NCBI RefSeq assembly: GCF_001013905.1
Contig: NZ_LN831790.1
Location: forward strand, 5,470,001-5,534,000
Direction: 5' to 3'
DNA: 64,000 nt
Origin: Streptomyces leeuwenhoekii
GTDB lineage: Bacteria; Actinomycetota; Actinomycetes; Streptomycetales; Streptomycetaceae
Position numbers and translations under genes: made by a program
Shown: in pieces, positions 47,701 through 56,824 of the stretch
How positions within the stretch are numbered: the first letter of the stretch is position 1
How the letters are laid out: every line of letters starts with the position of its first letter
Notes under the pieces: generated by a model
The model's database searches: none
Seen by the model: only the letters and a program-made list of their open reading frames with translations
What the model was told of the DNA's origin: nothing

Positions 47701-48025
47701 CGACATCGTCAACGCCGCGATCAAGGCCCTCGGGCTCGGCCCGGTGGTGGGCACCCGGACCTGGGGCGGGGTCATCGGCATCGACAGCCGCTACCGCCTC
47801 GTCGACGGCACGCTGATCACCCAGCCGAAGTACGCCTTCTGGCTGGAGGGCCACGAGTGGGGCGTGGAGAACCACGGCGTGGAACCGGACGTCGAGGTGG
47901 TGCAGCGCCCGCAGGACCACGCGGCGGGCCGCGACCCGCAGCTCGACGAGGCCATCCGGCTCGCGCTGGCGGCGCTGGAGGAGACCCCGGCCAGGACGCC
48001 TCCCACCCTGCCCGCCCTGGAGTGA
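44759..48025 (+). CDS. Tricorn-like serine protease (S41 family)
   Basis: A 1088-residue cytoplasmic protease that in archaea forms a hexamer and trims peptides released by the proteasome; Streptomyces also have proteasomes. Residues 1-690 are WD/beta-propeller-like (YPHPHGDLVAFTAEDDVWLAPL, repeated APDGSRAAVAS units); a PDZ-like segment follows (about 780-880); the C-terminal core (about 690-770 and 900-1070) has ELGTSHAYV with the Ser-His pair near 757, NEFSGSDGDIVN with the nucleophile Ser near 977, and WGVENHGVEPD with the acidic residue near 1038. All expected catalytic residues are present. It starts at GTG 44759 and is probably leaderless. Confidence 0.93.
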   Translation: MTQSVSPAYLRYPHPHGDLVAFTAEDDVWLAPLDGGRAWRVSADNVPVTHPRIAPDGATVAWTSTRDGAPEVHVAPVDGGPARRLTYWGNWRTQVRGWTPDGRVLALSAQGQASARRTWARAVPLDGGPAQTLPYGPVGDVAHGPDGTVLLSSAMNREAAWWKRYRGGTAGKLWIDRASPGDEGAGQFVRLHEELDGNIEYPMWVGTGKTPAQGEPGARARVAFLSDHEGTGALYSSLPDGSDLRRHTPLGGFYARHAATDGTRVVYSSAGELWVLDDLDGAEPRRLDIRLGGPRVDLQPYQLNAARWFGTAAPDHTGRGSAVAVRGGVHWVTHRSGPARALSVRPGVRARLPRVFRADGEEWVVWVTDAEGEDALEFAPATGLAPGATARRIAAGRLGRVLGLAMAPDGSRAAVASHDGRVLLVERATGEVREVDRSEHGDATGLTFSPDSAWLAWSHPGPDPLRQLKLAHTTDLSVTQATPLRFRDYAPAFTLDGKHLAFLSTRSFDPVYDEHVFDLAFVEGARPHLITLAATTPSPFGPQRHGRPFDTSDHREETPGGEGTPATRVDLEGLADRIVPFPVEAARYSNLRAAKDGVLWLRHPVTGVLGASRATPDDPDPHTELERYDLVQQRLEHLAGDVDRFEVSGDGKRVLMRTDGRLKVVPSDRRASGDDDSDTNVTVDLTRVRQTVDPATEWRQMYEETGRVMRDQFWRPDMGGVDWDAVLDRYRPVLDRVATHDDLVDLLWEVHGELGTSHAYVIPGVGFGGGAPQGLLGADLSRHEDGTWRVDRVLPSETSDPEARSPLAAPGVAVRPGDAILAVAGQGVDPVTGPGPLLAGTAGKPVELTISPSGGGEPRHTVVVPVADEEPLRYHAWVADRRAYVHERSGGRLGYLHVPDMVGSGWAQLHRDLRVEVAREGLVVDVRENRGGHTSQLVVEKLARRIVGWSVPRGMRPQSYPQDAPRGPVVAVANEFSGSDGDIVNAAIKALGLGPVVGTRTWGGVIGIDSRYRLVDGTLITQPKYAFWLEGHEWGVENHGVEPDVEVVQRPQDHAAGRDPQLDEAIRLALAALEETPARTPPTLPALE

Positions 48026-48036
48026 CACCCCCCCCG

Positions 48037-48099
48037 GGGCCTGTCGTCGGACTCCCGGCCGCCCGAGAGCCGGGCGGACGGGAGTTCGATGACAGGCCC
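48037..48099. terminator. Large inverted repeat after tricorn gene
   Basis: GGGCCTGTCGTCGGACTCCC (48037) and its partner GGGAGTTCGATGACAGGCCC (ending 48099) pair over 21 bp with two G-U type differences, around a smaller GCCCG/CGGGC hairpin. It lies 12 bp past the tricorn stop. Its size and precise symmetry also fit a dispersed palindromic element. Confidence 0.65.
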
Positions 48100-48151
48100 A
48101 GTCGCTACGATGCACCGGTACGTGATCACCCGGGCGTGAGGAGGCACACGC

Positions 48152-48505
48152 ATGGCAGGGGAGCCACAGGACGACTGCCTGTTCTGCAAGATCGTCGCAG
48201 GGCAGATCCCGGCGACCGTCGTCCGCGAGACGGAGACGACGCTCGCGTTCCGCGACATAAACCCCCAGGCGCCCACGCACGTCCTGGTGATCCCGAAGGC
48301 GCACCACGCGGACGCCGCCGCGCTCGCCGCCGCGGACCCGGGGCTCGCCGCCGACGTGCTGCGCGAGACCCGGGCCGTCGCCGAGGAGGAGAAGCTGGAC
48401 AGCTACCGCATCGTGTTCAACACGGGCAGCGGCGCCGGGCAGACCGTCTTCCACACCCACGCCCACGTCCTCGGCGGGCGCGGGCTCCAGTGGCCTCCGG
48501 GGTAA
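48152..48505 (+). CDS. HIT-family (HINT-like) nucleotide hydrolase
   Basis: A 117-residue histidine-triad protein that hydrolyses nucleoside phosphoramidates or AMP conjugates. The triad is HTHAHVLGG near residue 103, with CLFCKIVAGQIPA at the N-terminus and FRDINPQAPTHVLVIPKAH. The N-terminal Cys pair (CLFC) plus later His is like zinc-binding HINT forms. The ATG at 48152 has GAGGAGG upstream at good spacing. It starts a same-strand group with RNase Z, which begins 6 nt after its stop. Confidence 0.92.
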   Translation: MAGEPQDDCLFCKIVAGQIPATVVRETETTLAFRDINPQAPTHVLVIPKAHHADAAALAAADPGLAADVLRETRAVAEEEKLDSYRIVFNTGSGAGQTVFHTHAHVLGGRGLQWPPG

Positions 48506-48511
48506 GGCGCC

Positions 48512-49417
48512 TTGTCCGTACGCGAACTGGTCGTCCTCGGCACGGCCAGCCAGGTCCCGACCCGGCACCGCAACCACAACGGCTATCTGCTGCGCTGGGA
48601 CGGCGAGGGCATCCTGTTCGACCCCGGCGAGGGCACGCAGCGCCAGATGCTGCGCGCCGGGGTCGCCGCCCATGACCTGAACCGGATCTGCGTCACCCAC
48701 TTCCACGGTGACCACAGCCTCGGTCTGGCCGGGGTGATCCAGCGCGTCAACCTCGACCAGGTGCCGCACGAGATCACCGCCCATTTCCCGCGCTCGGGCC
48801 GGCGGTTCTTCGACCGTCTGCGGTACGCCACCGCCTACCGCGAGACGGTCGGCATCACCGAGGCGCCGGTCGCCGCCGACGGGGTCCTGGCGGCCACGCC
48901 CGCCTACACCCTGGAGGCGCGGAAGCTGTCCCACCCCGTCGAGTCCTACGGCTACCGGCTCGTCGAGCCCGACGGGCGCCGCATGCTGCCCGAGCGGCTG
49001 GCCGCGCACGGCATCAAGGGCCCGGACGTGGGCCGCCTCCAGCGCGAGGGGGCGCTCGGCGGGGTGACGCTGGAGGACGTCAGCGAGGTGCGGCGCGGCC
49101 AGCGGTTCGCGTTCGTCATGGACACCCGGCTGTGCGACGGCGTGCACGCGCTGGCCGAGGGCTGCGACCTGCTCGTCATCGAGTCGACCTTCCTCGACGA
49201 GGACGAGCCGCTCGCGGTCGAGCACGGGCACCTGACCGCCGGGCAGGCGGCGCGGGCCGCCCGGGACGCCGGGGTGCGGCACCTGGTCCTGACCCACTTC
49301 AGCCAGCGCTACACGGACCCGGAGGAGTTCGAGCGGCAGGCGCGGGCGGCCGGGTACGAGGGCGAGCTGACGGTGGCGCGCGATCTGCTGCGGGTGCCGG
49401 TTCCGAAACGTCGGTGA
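48512..49417 (+). CDS. rnz: Ribonuclease Z
   Basis: MBL-fold endonuclease that removes the 3' trailer from tRNA precursors, important here because the two tRNA-Ala genes do not encode CCA. Motifs: [32 protein letters not shown], the zinc motif [11 protein letters not shown] (about residue 62), [11 protein letters not shown] and [16 protein letters not shown]. 301 residues is normal. The start is a rare TTG at 48512 with GGTAAGG upstream, since no ATG/GTG lies in a suitable place before VRELVVLG. Confidence 0.9.
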   Translation: MSVRELVVLGTASQVPTRHRNHNGYLLRWDGEGILFDPGEGTQRQMLRAGVAAHDLNRICVTHFHGDHSLGLAGVIQRVNLDQVPHEITAHFPRSGRRFFDRLRYATAYRETVGITEAPVAADGVLAATPAYTLEARKLSHPVESYGYRLVEPDGRRMLPERLAAHGIKGPDVGRLQREGALGGVTLEDVSEVRRGQRFAFVMDTRLCDGVHALAEGCDLLVIESTFLDEDEPLAVEHGHLTAGQAARAARDAGVRHLVLTHFSQRYTDPEEFERQARAAGYEGELTVARDLLRVPVPKRR

Positions 49418-49425
49418 GACGGCCG

Positions 49426-49431
49426 TACCAT
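49426..49431 (+). promoter_or_regulatory. Probable -10 box for leaderless deaminase gene
   Basis: TACCAT followed by 6 nt and ATG at 49438, within the 20-nt gap after the RNase Z stop. Confidence 0.5.
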
Positions 49432-49437
49432 TCTCTG

Positions 49438-50433
49438 ATGCCCCTGCCCAAAGCTGAACTGCACCTGCACATCGAAGGCACGCTGGAGCCCGAGCTGGCC
49501 TTCGAGCTGGCCGCGCGCAACGGCGTGCCGCTGCCGTACGCCGACACCGGCGAGCTGCGCGAGGCGTACCGGTTCGAGGACCTCCAGTCCTTCCTGAACC
49601 TGTACTACGAGCTGATGGCCGTCCTGCGCACCGAGCGCGACTTCGAGGAGCTCGCCGACGCCTATCTCGCCCGCGCCGCCGCGCAGGGCGTGCGGCACGC
49701 GGAGATCTTCTTCGACCCGCAGGCCCACCTCTCCCGCGGCGTCGCCATGGGCACCGTCGTCGAGGGGCTGTGGCGGGCGCTGGGCCGCAGCGAGGACAGG
49801 CACGGCGTCTCCACCCGGCTGATCATGTGCTTCCTGCGCGACGAGTCCGCCGAGTCCGCCCTGGAGACCCTCGAGGCCGCCAAGCCGTATCTGGACCGGA
49901 TCACCGGCGTGGGCCTGGACTCCGCCGAGGTCGGGCACCCGCCGGTGAAGTTCCGCGAGGTCTACGAGGCCGCCGCCGCGCTCGGCCTGCGCCGGGTCGC
50001 GCACGCCGGTGAGGAGGGCCCGCCGGAGTACATCACCGAGGCCCTGGACGTCCTCGGCGTCGAGCGGATCGACCACGGCCTGCGCTGCATGGAGGACCCG
50101 GCCCTGGTCGAGCGGCTGGTGCGCGACCGGGTCCCGCTGACGCTGTGCCCGCTGTCGAACGTCCGGCTGCGCACCGTCGACACCCTCGCCGACCACCCGC
50201 TGCCCGCCATGCTGGACGCCGGGCTGCTGTGCACGGTCAACTCCGACGACCCGGCCTACTTCGGCGGCTACGCGGGCGACAACTTCGACGCCGTGCGCGA
50301 GACGCTGGGCCTGGGCGAGGAGCGGTTGCGCGAACTCGCCCGCAACTCCTTCCTCGCCTCCTTCCTGGAGGACGACGAGGAGCGGCGCAAGCGGTGCCTC
50401 GCCGAGGTGGAGGCGTACGAGTTCGGCGCTTAG
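49438..50433 (+). CDS. Adenosine/adenine deaminase family protein
   Basis: A 331-residue zinc-dependent amidohydrolase. Zinc and catalytic residues appear in AELHLHIEGTLEPEL (HxH), RRVAHAGEEGPPEY (His and catalytic Glu), RIDHGLRC and TVNSDDPAYFGGY (Asp). Sequence KAELHLHIEGTLEPEL resembles the adenine-deaminase (ADE) branch rather than classical adenosine deaminase, where LHVHLDG is usual, so the substrate may be adenine or a related nucleobase. The ATG at 49438 is probably leaderless. It is convergent with the MFS gene. Confidence 0.88.
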   Translation: MPLPKAELHLHIEGTLEPELAFELAARNGVPLPYADTGELREAYRFEDLQSFLNLYYELMAVLRTERDFEELADAYLARAAAQGVRHAEIFFDPQAHLSRGVAMGTVVEGLWRALGRSEDRHGVSTRLIMCFLRDESAESALETLEAAKPYLDRITGVGLDSAEVGHPPVKFREVYEAAAALGLRRVAHAGEEGPPEYITEALDVLGVERIDHGLRCMEDPALVERLVRDRVPLTLCPLSNVRLRTVDTLADHPLPAMLDAGLLCTVNSDDPAYFGGYAGDNFDAVRETLGLGEERLRELARNSFLASFLEDDEERRKRCLAEVEAYEFGA

Positions 50434-50465
50434 GGTCTTTTGTTCGGATCGGGCCGGATCAGGGA

Positions 50466-50592
50466 GCGGGGTCTGGTGCCGTGCATCATCGCAAGGCGGA
50501 CGAGGGCGCCATGGCAACCGACGACGACGCGGCGGTGGGGGTCCCTCCCGCGCGAGCGAAGCCGAGCGTGGGGGAAGGGTGCCAGACCCCGC
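50466..50592. repeat. Inverted repeat enclosing a dispersed Streptomyces-type element
   Basis: GCGGGGTCTGG (50466-50476) and CCAGACCCCGC (50582-50592) bracket a 105-bp segment between convergent genes. Inside is GGGGGTCCCTCCC, GCGAGCGAAGCCGAGCG and GTGGGGGA (50537-50575), a pattern I recall as a repeated intergenic element in Streptomyces genomes. Confidence 0.5.
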
Positions 50593-50630
50593 GAGCCCGG
50601 CCTGATCCCGAACGAGAGGCCCTGAGACTC

Positions 50631-51971
50631 TCAGCCGGTCCCGGACCCCGGTGTGCCCGCCGCCTGCCGGGGCCCGGCCGTGTCGTAGGCGCGCTGGGCG
50701 GGCACGGCCGGGGCGTCGACGGTGATCTCCACCACCGGCTGCTCCGGGGCGCCGACCTCGGGGACCGCGCCGGCGGGCGTGCCGGGGGAGGCGGCGACCA
50801 CCGCCGCCGGGGTTCCGCCGCGGCGGCGGACGGCGCCGGGCAGCAGCGGGCGCCCGCCGGTGTGCAGGGCGACGGCGGTCATCGGCACGGCCACCAGCAG
50901 CAGACCGGCGCCCAGGACCGCGCCCATCACCGGGAACCCGGCCTGCGCCGACAGCACGCTGCCGGTCAGCGGCCCCGCGGCCGTCCCGAGTGAGGACGCC
51001 GATCCGACCAGCACCGCCCACCGGCCGCGCGGGTCGAGCGAGGCGGCGAGGCCGAACAGGTACGACAGCACGATCGGGTAGAGCGTGTTCCACGCGATCT
51101 CCCCGGCCGCGAAGGTGCCCAGGTCGTCCGCGGAGGCGCTCAGCGCGATGCAGCCCGCGATCAGGACCGTACCCGCCCCGATGGGCAGCGCCCGCCCCAG
51201 CCGCGCCCCGAGCGCCCCCGCCGCGAGCACGCCGAGCAGGCCCGCGCCCAGCGCCACGGCGAACACCACGCCGATGGTGGCCTCGCTCAGGTGCGCCTGG
51301 GACAGGCCGATCCGGCCGCTGACGCCCCACAGGGAGTTCTGCGCGAGCGACCACAGCGGCATGACGGCGACGAGGAGCAGTCCGGAGCGGCGGTGCGGCA
51401 GCGGGGTCCCGGCGGCGCGGGACCGCGCGGCGCCGGTGCCGGACGGCAGCCGGCCCGTGGCGGGCCACACGGCGAGCGCGGTCAGCGCGAGCGCGGCCAG
51501 TGGCAGTCCGTGGCCGGGGCCGAGGTGGGGGACGGTCAGATAGACGGCGCCGGCGAGGCCGGAGACGCTCAGCAGCCCCAGGGTGGAGGCCCGGTGCGGG
51601 TCGCGCTGGGCGGCGATCCGGGTGGCGGCGACCGTCGTGGCCGTACCCGATCCGAAGCCGCCGACGACCGCGCCGGCGACGACGGCCGGGACCGCGGTGG
51701 TGAGGGCGGCGCCGCCGTAACCGAGGACGGCGAGGAGGAGTCCGGCCCGGGCCAGGGTCCGCGCCCCGGCGCGTTCGACCCGGGAGGCGAGCAGGAAACC
51801 GGCCGTGGCCGAACTCAGCAGGAGCGCGCTGCCGACGGCGCCCGCCTGGGTGGCGGTCAGCCCGAGCGCGGAGTCGAGCCGGCCGACGGTGGTCGGCAGC
51901 AGATAGGGGGCGAGGTACCCGGCCGTGAAGAGGGCGACGAGGGGCCAGGGGGTGGTGCGGGGGGCGAACAC
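50631..51971 (-). CDS. MFS transporter
   Basis: A 12-span secondary transporter of the major facilitator superfamily, about 446 residues from GTG 51971. Typical spans are WPLVALFTAGYLAPYLLP, AGAVGSALLLSSATAGFLL, LLLVAVMPLWSLAQNSLW and ATIGVVFAVALGAGLLGVL; the loop RVERAGARTLARAG resembles the MFS loop motif. The last 60 residues are Pro/Ala/Gly-rich and cytoplasmic. Start is uncertain: the frame continues upstream to TTG at 52052 without a ribosome site, and a TATA-like ATACAAAT there would instead place the transcript start near 52050. It is divergent from the glucarate-dehydratase-like gene, so a sugar-acid substrate is possible. Confidence 0.88.
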   Translation of the reverse strand: MFAPRTTPWPLVALFTAGYLAPYLLPTTVGRLDSALGLTATQAGAVGSALLLSSATAGFLLASRVERAGARTLARAGLLLAVLGYGGAALTTAVPAVVAGAVVGGFGSGTATTVAATRIAAQRDPHRASTLGLLSVSGLAGAVYLTVPHLGPGHGLPLAALALTALAVWPATGRLPSGTGAARSRAAGTPLPHRRSGLLLVAVMPLWSLAQNSLWGVSGRIGLSQAHLSEATIGVVFAVALGAGLLGVLAAGALGARLGRALPIGAGTVLIAGCIALSASADDLGTFAAGEIAWNTLYPIVLSYLFGLAASLDPRGRWAVLVGSASSLGTAAGPLTGSVLSAQAGFPVMGAVLGAGLLLVAVPMTAVALHTGGRPLLPGAVRRRGGTPAAVVAASPGTPAGAVPEVGAPEQPVVEITVDAPAVPAQRAYDTAGPRQAAGTPGSGTG

Positions 51972-52273
51972 GGGCGTTCCCAGGGCATGCGAAAGAAGCG
52001 GTTCGAGGGGGGAAGGGGCGCCGACCGTCGACGGACAGGAACGCGCGGCCAATTTGTATCAAGCGGCGGCAGGGCGCGGGAGCGCGGGGGGTGTGATGTG
52101 GGGCACGGTCGCGTTTGATGGTGTGAAGGGACGGGTAGGAGGGCGCGCCGCCCGTGCCGCGGGGGGCGGGAAGGGCCGACGGGACCATTGACGGCCCCCG
52201 TCCGCCTCCCTAGCCTCCATTTGCGTATGTGGACGCCATTCAGCCACCGGACCCCACGCGCGGGAGCCGCCCT

Positions 52274-53563
52274 GTGAGCCTCACCATCGCCCGTGTCCGC
52301 CTGACACCGGTCCTGGTCGCCGATCCGCCCCTGCTGAACACCCAGGGCGTCCACCAGCCCTACACGCCCCGGCTGATCGTCGAGGTGGTGACCGCCGACG
52401 GGATCACCGGAGTCGGCGAGACCTACGGCGACACCAAGTACCTGGAGCTGGCCCGCCCCCTCGCGCAGAAGGTGACAGGGCGCCAGGTCACTGACCTGAA
52501 CGGCCTCTTCCTGGACGCCGACGAGGTGGCCGTCGATGCCTCCCGGGTCGTGGGCCAGACCGACGTCGGCGGGCTGCGCGGCGTCCAGACCGCCGACAAG
52601 CTGCGCCTGTCCGTCGTCTCCGCCTTCGAGGTCGCCTGTCTCGACGCCCTCGGCAAGGCCCTCGGACTGCCCGTGCACGCCCTGCTCGGCGGCAAGGTGC
52701 GCGACGCGGTCGAGTACAGCGCCTACCTGTTCTACAAGTGGGCGGACCACCCGGCGGGCGTGCCGTCCGAGCGAGACGACTGGGGCGCCGCCCTGGACCC
52801 GGCCGGTGTGGTGGAGCAGGCCCGGATCTTCGCCGAGCGGTACGGCTTCACCTCCTTCAAGCTCAAGGGCGGCGTCTTCCCGCCCGAGGAGGAGATCGCC
52901 GCCGTCCGCGCCCTCGCCGGCGCCTTTCCCGGGCATCCCCTGCGCCTGGACCCCAACGGCGCCTGGTCGGTGGAGACCTCCCTGAGGGTCGCGGAGGAAC
53001 TCGGCGACGTCCTCGAGTACCTGGAGGACCCCGCGTCGGGCACCCCCGCCATGGCCGAGATCGCCGCCCGCACCGGCGTGCCGCTCGCCACCAACATGTG
53101 CGTGACGACCTTCGCCGAGATCCCGGAGGCGTTCACCCGGGGCGCCGTCCAGGTCGTACTGTCCGATCACCACTACTGGGGCGGGCTGCGCAACACCCAG
53201 CAGCTCGCCGCGGTCTGCCGCGCCTTCGGCGTCGGGGTGTCGATGCACTCCAACACCCACCTCGGCATCAGCCTCGCCGCGATGACCCAGGTCGCGGCCA
53301 CCGTCCCGGGCCTCCACCACGCCTGCGACTCGCACTACCCCTGGCAGTCGGAGGACGTCCTCACCGAGCGGCTGGTGTTCGAGGGCGGGCGCGTCGCCGT
53401 CTCCGACGCCCCCGGACTCGGCGTCGAGCTGGACCGCGACCGGCTGGCGTTCCTGCACCGGCGCTGGCTCGACGACGACGGCGCGCTGCGGGACCGCGAC
53501 GACGCGGCCGCGATGCGCGCCGCCGACCCCGCGTGGGTCACCCCGTCCGTCCCCCGCTGGTGA
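52274..53563 (+). CDS. Glucarate-dehydratase-like enolase superfamily enzyme
   Basis: A Mg-dependent dehydratase of 429 residues in the enolase superfamily, closest in motif pattern to glucarate dehydratase, which converts D-glucarate to 5-keto-4-deoxyglucarate. It has FTSFKLKGG (KxK base), RLDPNGAWSVE (Asp/Asn metal ligands), LEYLEDPASGTPAM (Glu ligand), ATNMCVTTF, and SMHSNTHLGISLA (catalytic His). GTG 52274 has GGGAG 7 nt upstream. Lying divergent to an MFS transporter and upstream of a PfkB kinase, it probably belongs to a small sugar-acid module. Specificity is inferred from motifs, so another acid sugar remains possible. Confidence 0.87.
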   Translation: MSLTIARVRLTPVLVADPPLLNTQGVHQPYTPRLIVEVVTADGITGVGETYGDTKYLELARPLAQKVTGRQVTDLNGLFLDADEVAVDASRVVGQTDVGGLRGVQTADKLRLSVVSAFEVACLDALGKALGLPVHALLGGKVRDAVEYSAYLFYKWADHPAGVPSERDDWGAALDPAGVVEQARIFAERYGFTSFKLKGGVFPPEEEIAAVRALAGAFPGHPLRLDPNGAWSVETSLRVAEELGDVLEYLEDPASGTPAMAEIAARTGVPLATNMCVTTFAEIPEAFTRGAVQVVLSDHHYWGGLRNTQQLAAVCRAFGVGVSMHSNTHLGISLAAMTQVAATVPGLHHACDSHYPWQSEDVLTERLVFEGGRVAVSDAPGLGVELDRDRLAFLHRRWLDDDGALRDRDDAAAMRAADPAWVTPSVPRW

Positions 53564-53721
53564 CGTCCCGGCCGCCGCCGGGGCGGGCGCGTACGGCGAG
53601 GCGCGCGGGCGGGAGCGGCGGTGGCGCCCGGTGACGCGACCGGGGCGCGAGGGCGACTCCACCGCGCTGTCATCGCGGTGGTGCACACTGGCTTGACCCG
53701 CACCTCGTCAGGGAGCGCACC

Positions 53722-54948
53722 GTGACAGCGTCCGCCGTGTCCACTGCGTCCGATGTTTCCGCGACCGCGACAGCCGCGACATCTGCGACAGCCGCCATGA
53801 CCTCTGTGACCGCCGCACCCACCGTGTCCAGCGCCTCCGTCCTGCCCGCCGGGGCGGGATCGCACGGCCACGCCCAGGTCGACCCCCTGGGCGCCCTGCG
53901 CACCCCGGCCGACCCCACCTGGGACGTGTACCTGACCGGCACCGTCTTCCTCGACATCATCTTCACCGGGCTCGACTCCGCCCCGGTGCGCGGGACCGAG
54001 TCCTGGGCCCGGGGCATGGGGTCCAGCCCGGGCGGCGTGGCGAACATGGCGACGGCGCTGGCCCGCCTCGGCCTGCGCACCTCGCTCGCCGCGGCCTTCG
54101 GCGACGACCACTACGGCGACTACTGCTGGGACGCGCTGGAGCAGGGCGAGGGCATCGACCTCTCCCCGTCGCGCACGGTGCCCGGCTGGCACTCGCCGGT
54201 GACGGTCTCCATGGCCTACGAGGGAGAGCGCACGATGGTCTCCCACGGCCACGAGCCGCCGCCGGAGGAGCCCGCGCCCGACTGCCCCCCGGCCGCGCGT
54301 GCCGCCGTCGCCTCGCTGACCCCCGGCAGGCCGGCCCCCTGGATCGCGCAGGCCGCGGCCCGGGGCACCCGCGTCTTCGCCGACGTCGGCTGGGACGAGA
54401 CCGGCGCCTGGGACCTGGCGGGCCTGACCGACCTCGCCCACTGCGAGGCGTTCCTGCCCAACGCCGAGGAGGCCATGCGCTACACCGGCGCCCGCTGCCC
54501 CCGGGCCGCCGCGCACGCGCTGACCGAGCACGTGCCGCTCGCGGTGGTCACCCTCGGCGCGGAGGGCGCGTACGCCGTGGACGGGCGCACCGGCGAGAGC
54601 GCCGAGGTGCCCGCCATCGCCGTCGAGGCGCTGGACCCCACCGGCGCCGGGGACGTCTTCGTCGCCGGGTTCGTCACCGGCACGCTGGCCGGCTGGCCGC
54701 TCGCCGACCGGCTCGCCTTCGCCGGGCTGACCGCCGCCCTCTCCGTCCAGGAGTTCGGCGGCTCGCTGTCGGCGCCCGGCTGGACCGAGATCGCCGCCTG
54801 GTGGCACGAGGTCAGGTCCGTCGAGAGCCAGGACCCGGCGGCGCTGCGCCGCTACGCGTTCCTGGCGGACCTCGTCCCCGGCGAGCTGGACCGCCCGTGG
54901 CCCCTGCGTCGCGCGGTCCCCACCATCGGCTTCCGCCGCCCGGCCTGA
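53722..54948 (+). CDS. PfkB-family carbohydrate kinase
   Basis: A ribokinase-fold sugar kinase of 408 residues. The core starts near residue 65 (DVYLTGTVFLDIIFTGLD) with SPGGVANMATALARLG, and the catalytic DPTGAGDVFVAGFVTG is near the C-terminus with Asp as base. The first 45 residues are almost only Thr/Ala/Ser/Val and unlike the family; they may be a disordered extension or a misplaced start, but GTG 53722 has a good GGGAG upstream and no later start has one. It follows the dehydratase gene by 158 bp and could phosphorylate a sugar or keto-acid of the same pathway. Confidence 0.88.
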   Translation: MTASAVSTASDVSATATAATSATAAMTSVTAAPTVSSASVLPAGAGSHGHAQVDPLGALRTPADPTWDVYLTGTVFLDIIFTGLDSAPVRGTESWARGMGSSPGGVANMATALARLGLRTSLAAAFGDDHYGDYCWDALEQGEGIDLSPSRTVPGWHSPVTVSMAYEGERTMVSHGHEPPPEEPAPDCPPAARAAVASLTPGRPAPWIAQAAARGTRVFADVGWDETGAWDLAGLTDLAHCEAFLPNAEEAMRYTGARCPRAAAHALTEHVPLAVVTLGAEGAYAVDGRTGESAEVPAIAVEALDPTGAGDVFVAGFVTGTLAGWPLADRLAFAGLTAALSVQEFGGSLSAPGWTEIAAWWHEVRSVESQDPAALRRYAFLADLVPGELDRPWPLRRAVPTIGFRRPA

Positions 54949-55237
54949 TCCCGGCCGCCGGGGCCCCGCGCCCGCGGTGCCCCGGCGGGACGCCCCCCGC
55001 GGGCGCCTGCCGCGCCCCGGCCGCCCGCCCCCGGCGGACCGCCCGCCCGGTGGCCGAGCGGGGGCCGTCCCCATGGTGGAGCGGGGGCGGCCGCGGGCGG
55101 CCGGACGCGGGCGGCCGAGCCGCCCGGTGAAAAGCCCTTCGGCGTTGTCACTCGCCCGTCGTACCCTGGGAATCGCGAGGCCGCCCTCAGCCGTGCGGCC
55201 GTGACGAGGAGGAACCGCAGGCCTTAAGCGCCGGCCC

Positions 55238-56314
<1,077 letters not shown>

Positions 56315-56326
56315 ACCAGCACGACC

Positions 56327-56824
56327 ATGTCGATCGACGTCAACAACGAATCCGGAACCGAGGTCGACGAGCAGGCGATCCTCGACATCGCCCGCTACGC
56401 GCTCGCGCGGATGCGCATCCACCCGCTCTCCGAGCTCTCGGTGATCGTCGTGGACGCCGATGCCATGGAGCAGCTCCACATCCAGTGGATGGACCTGCCG
56501 GGGCCCACGGACGTCATGTCCTTCCCGATGGACGAACTGCGTCCGCCGTCGAAGGACGACGACGAGCCCCCGCAGGGCCTGCTCGGCGACATCGTGCTGT
56601 GCCCCGAGGTCGCCGCCCGGCAGGGCGCCGAGGCACCCACGCGGCACACCATGGACGAGGAGCTCCAGCTCCTCACCGTCCACGGTGTGCTGCACCTGCT
56701 CGGCTACGACCACGAGGAGCCGGACGAGAAGGCCGAGATGTTCGGCCTCCAGGCCGCCATCGTGGACGGCTGGCGTGCGGAGAAGGGCCTGACCGGCCCG
56801 TCCCCGGCCCCGACCGTGTCATGA
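56327..56824 (+). CDS. ybeY: Endoribonuclease YbeY
   Basis: A zinc-dependent rRNA maturation factor of 165 residues involved in 16S rRNA 3' end processing and ribosome quality control. The diagnostic motif [17 protein letters not shown] provides three zinc His residues near 125-135, with VSFPMDEL-type strand and [13 protein letters not shown] upstream. It lies 12 nt after phoH and its TGA overlaps the next ATG, so the three genes are co-translated. Confidence 0.95.
   Translation: MSIDVNNESGTEVDEQAILDIARYALARMRIHPLSELSVIVVDADAMEQLHIQWMDLPGPTDVMSFPMDELRPPSKDDDEPPQGLLGDIVLCPEVAARQGAEAPTRHTMDEELQLLTVHGVLHLLGYDHEEPDEKAEMFGLQAAIVDGWRAEKGLTGPSPAPTVS

Noticed and set aside
44633..49297. A 1554-codon minus-strand open frame opposite tricorn, HIT and RNase Z genes
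   Set aside because: It runs antisense across three clearly recognisable genes and has Val/Gly/Asp-rich low-complexity composition typical of shadows.
50434..50630. Short plus-strand ORF around 50440-50625
   Set aside because: It reads through the inverted repeat and dispersed element; no protein features.
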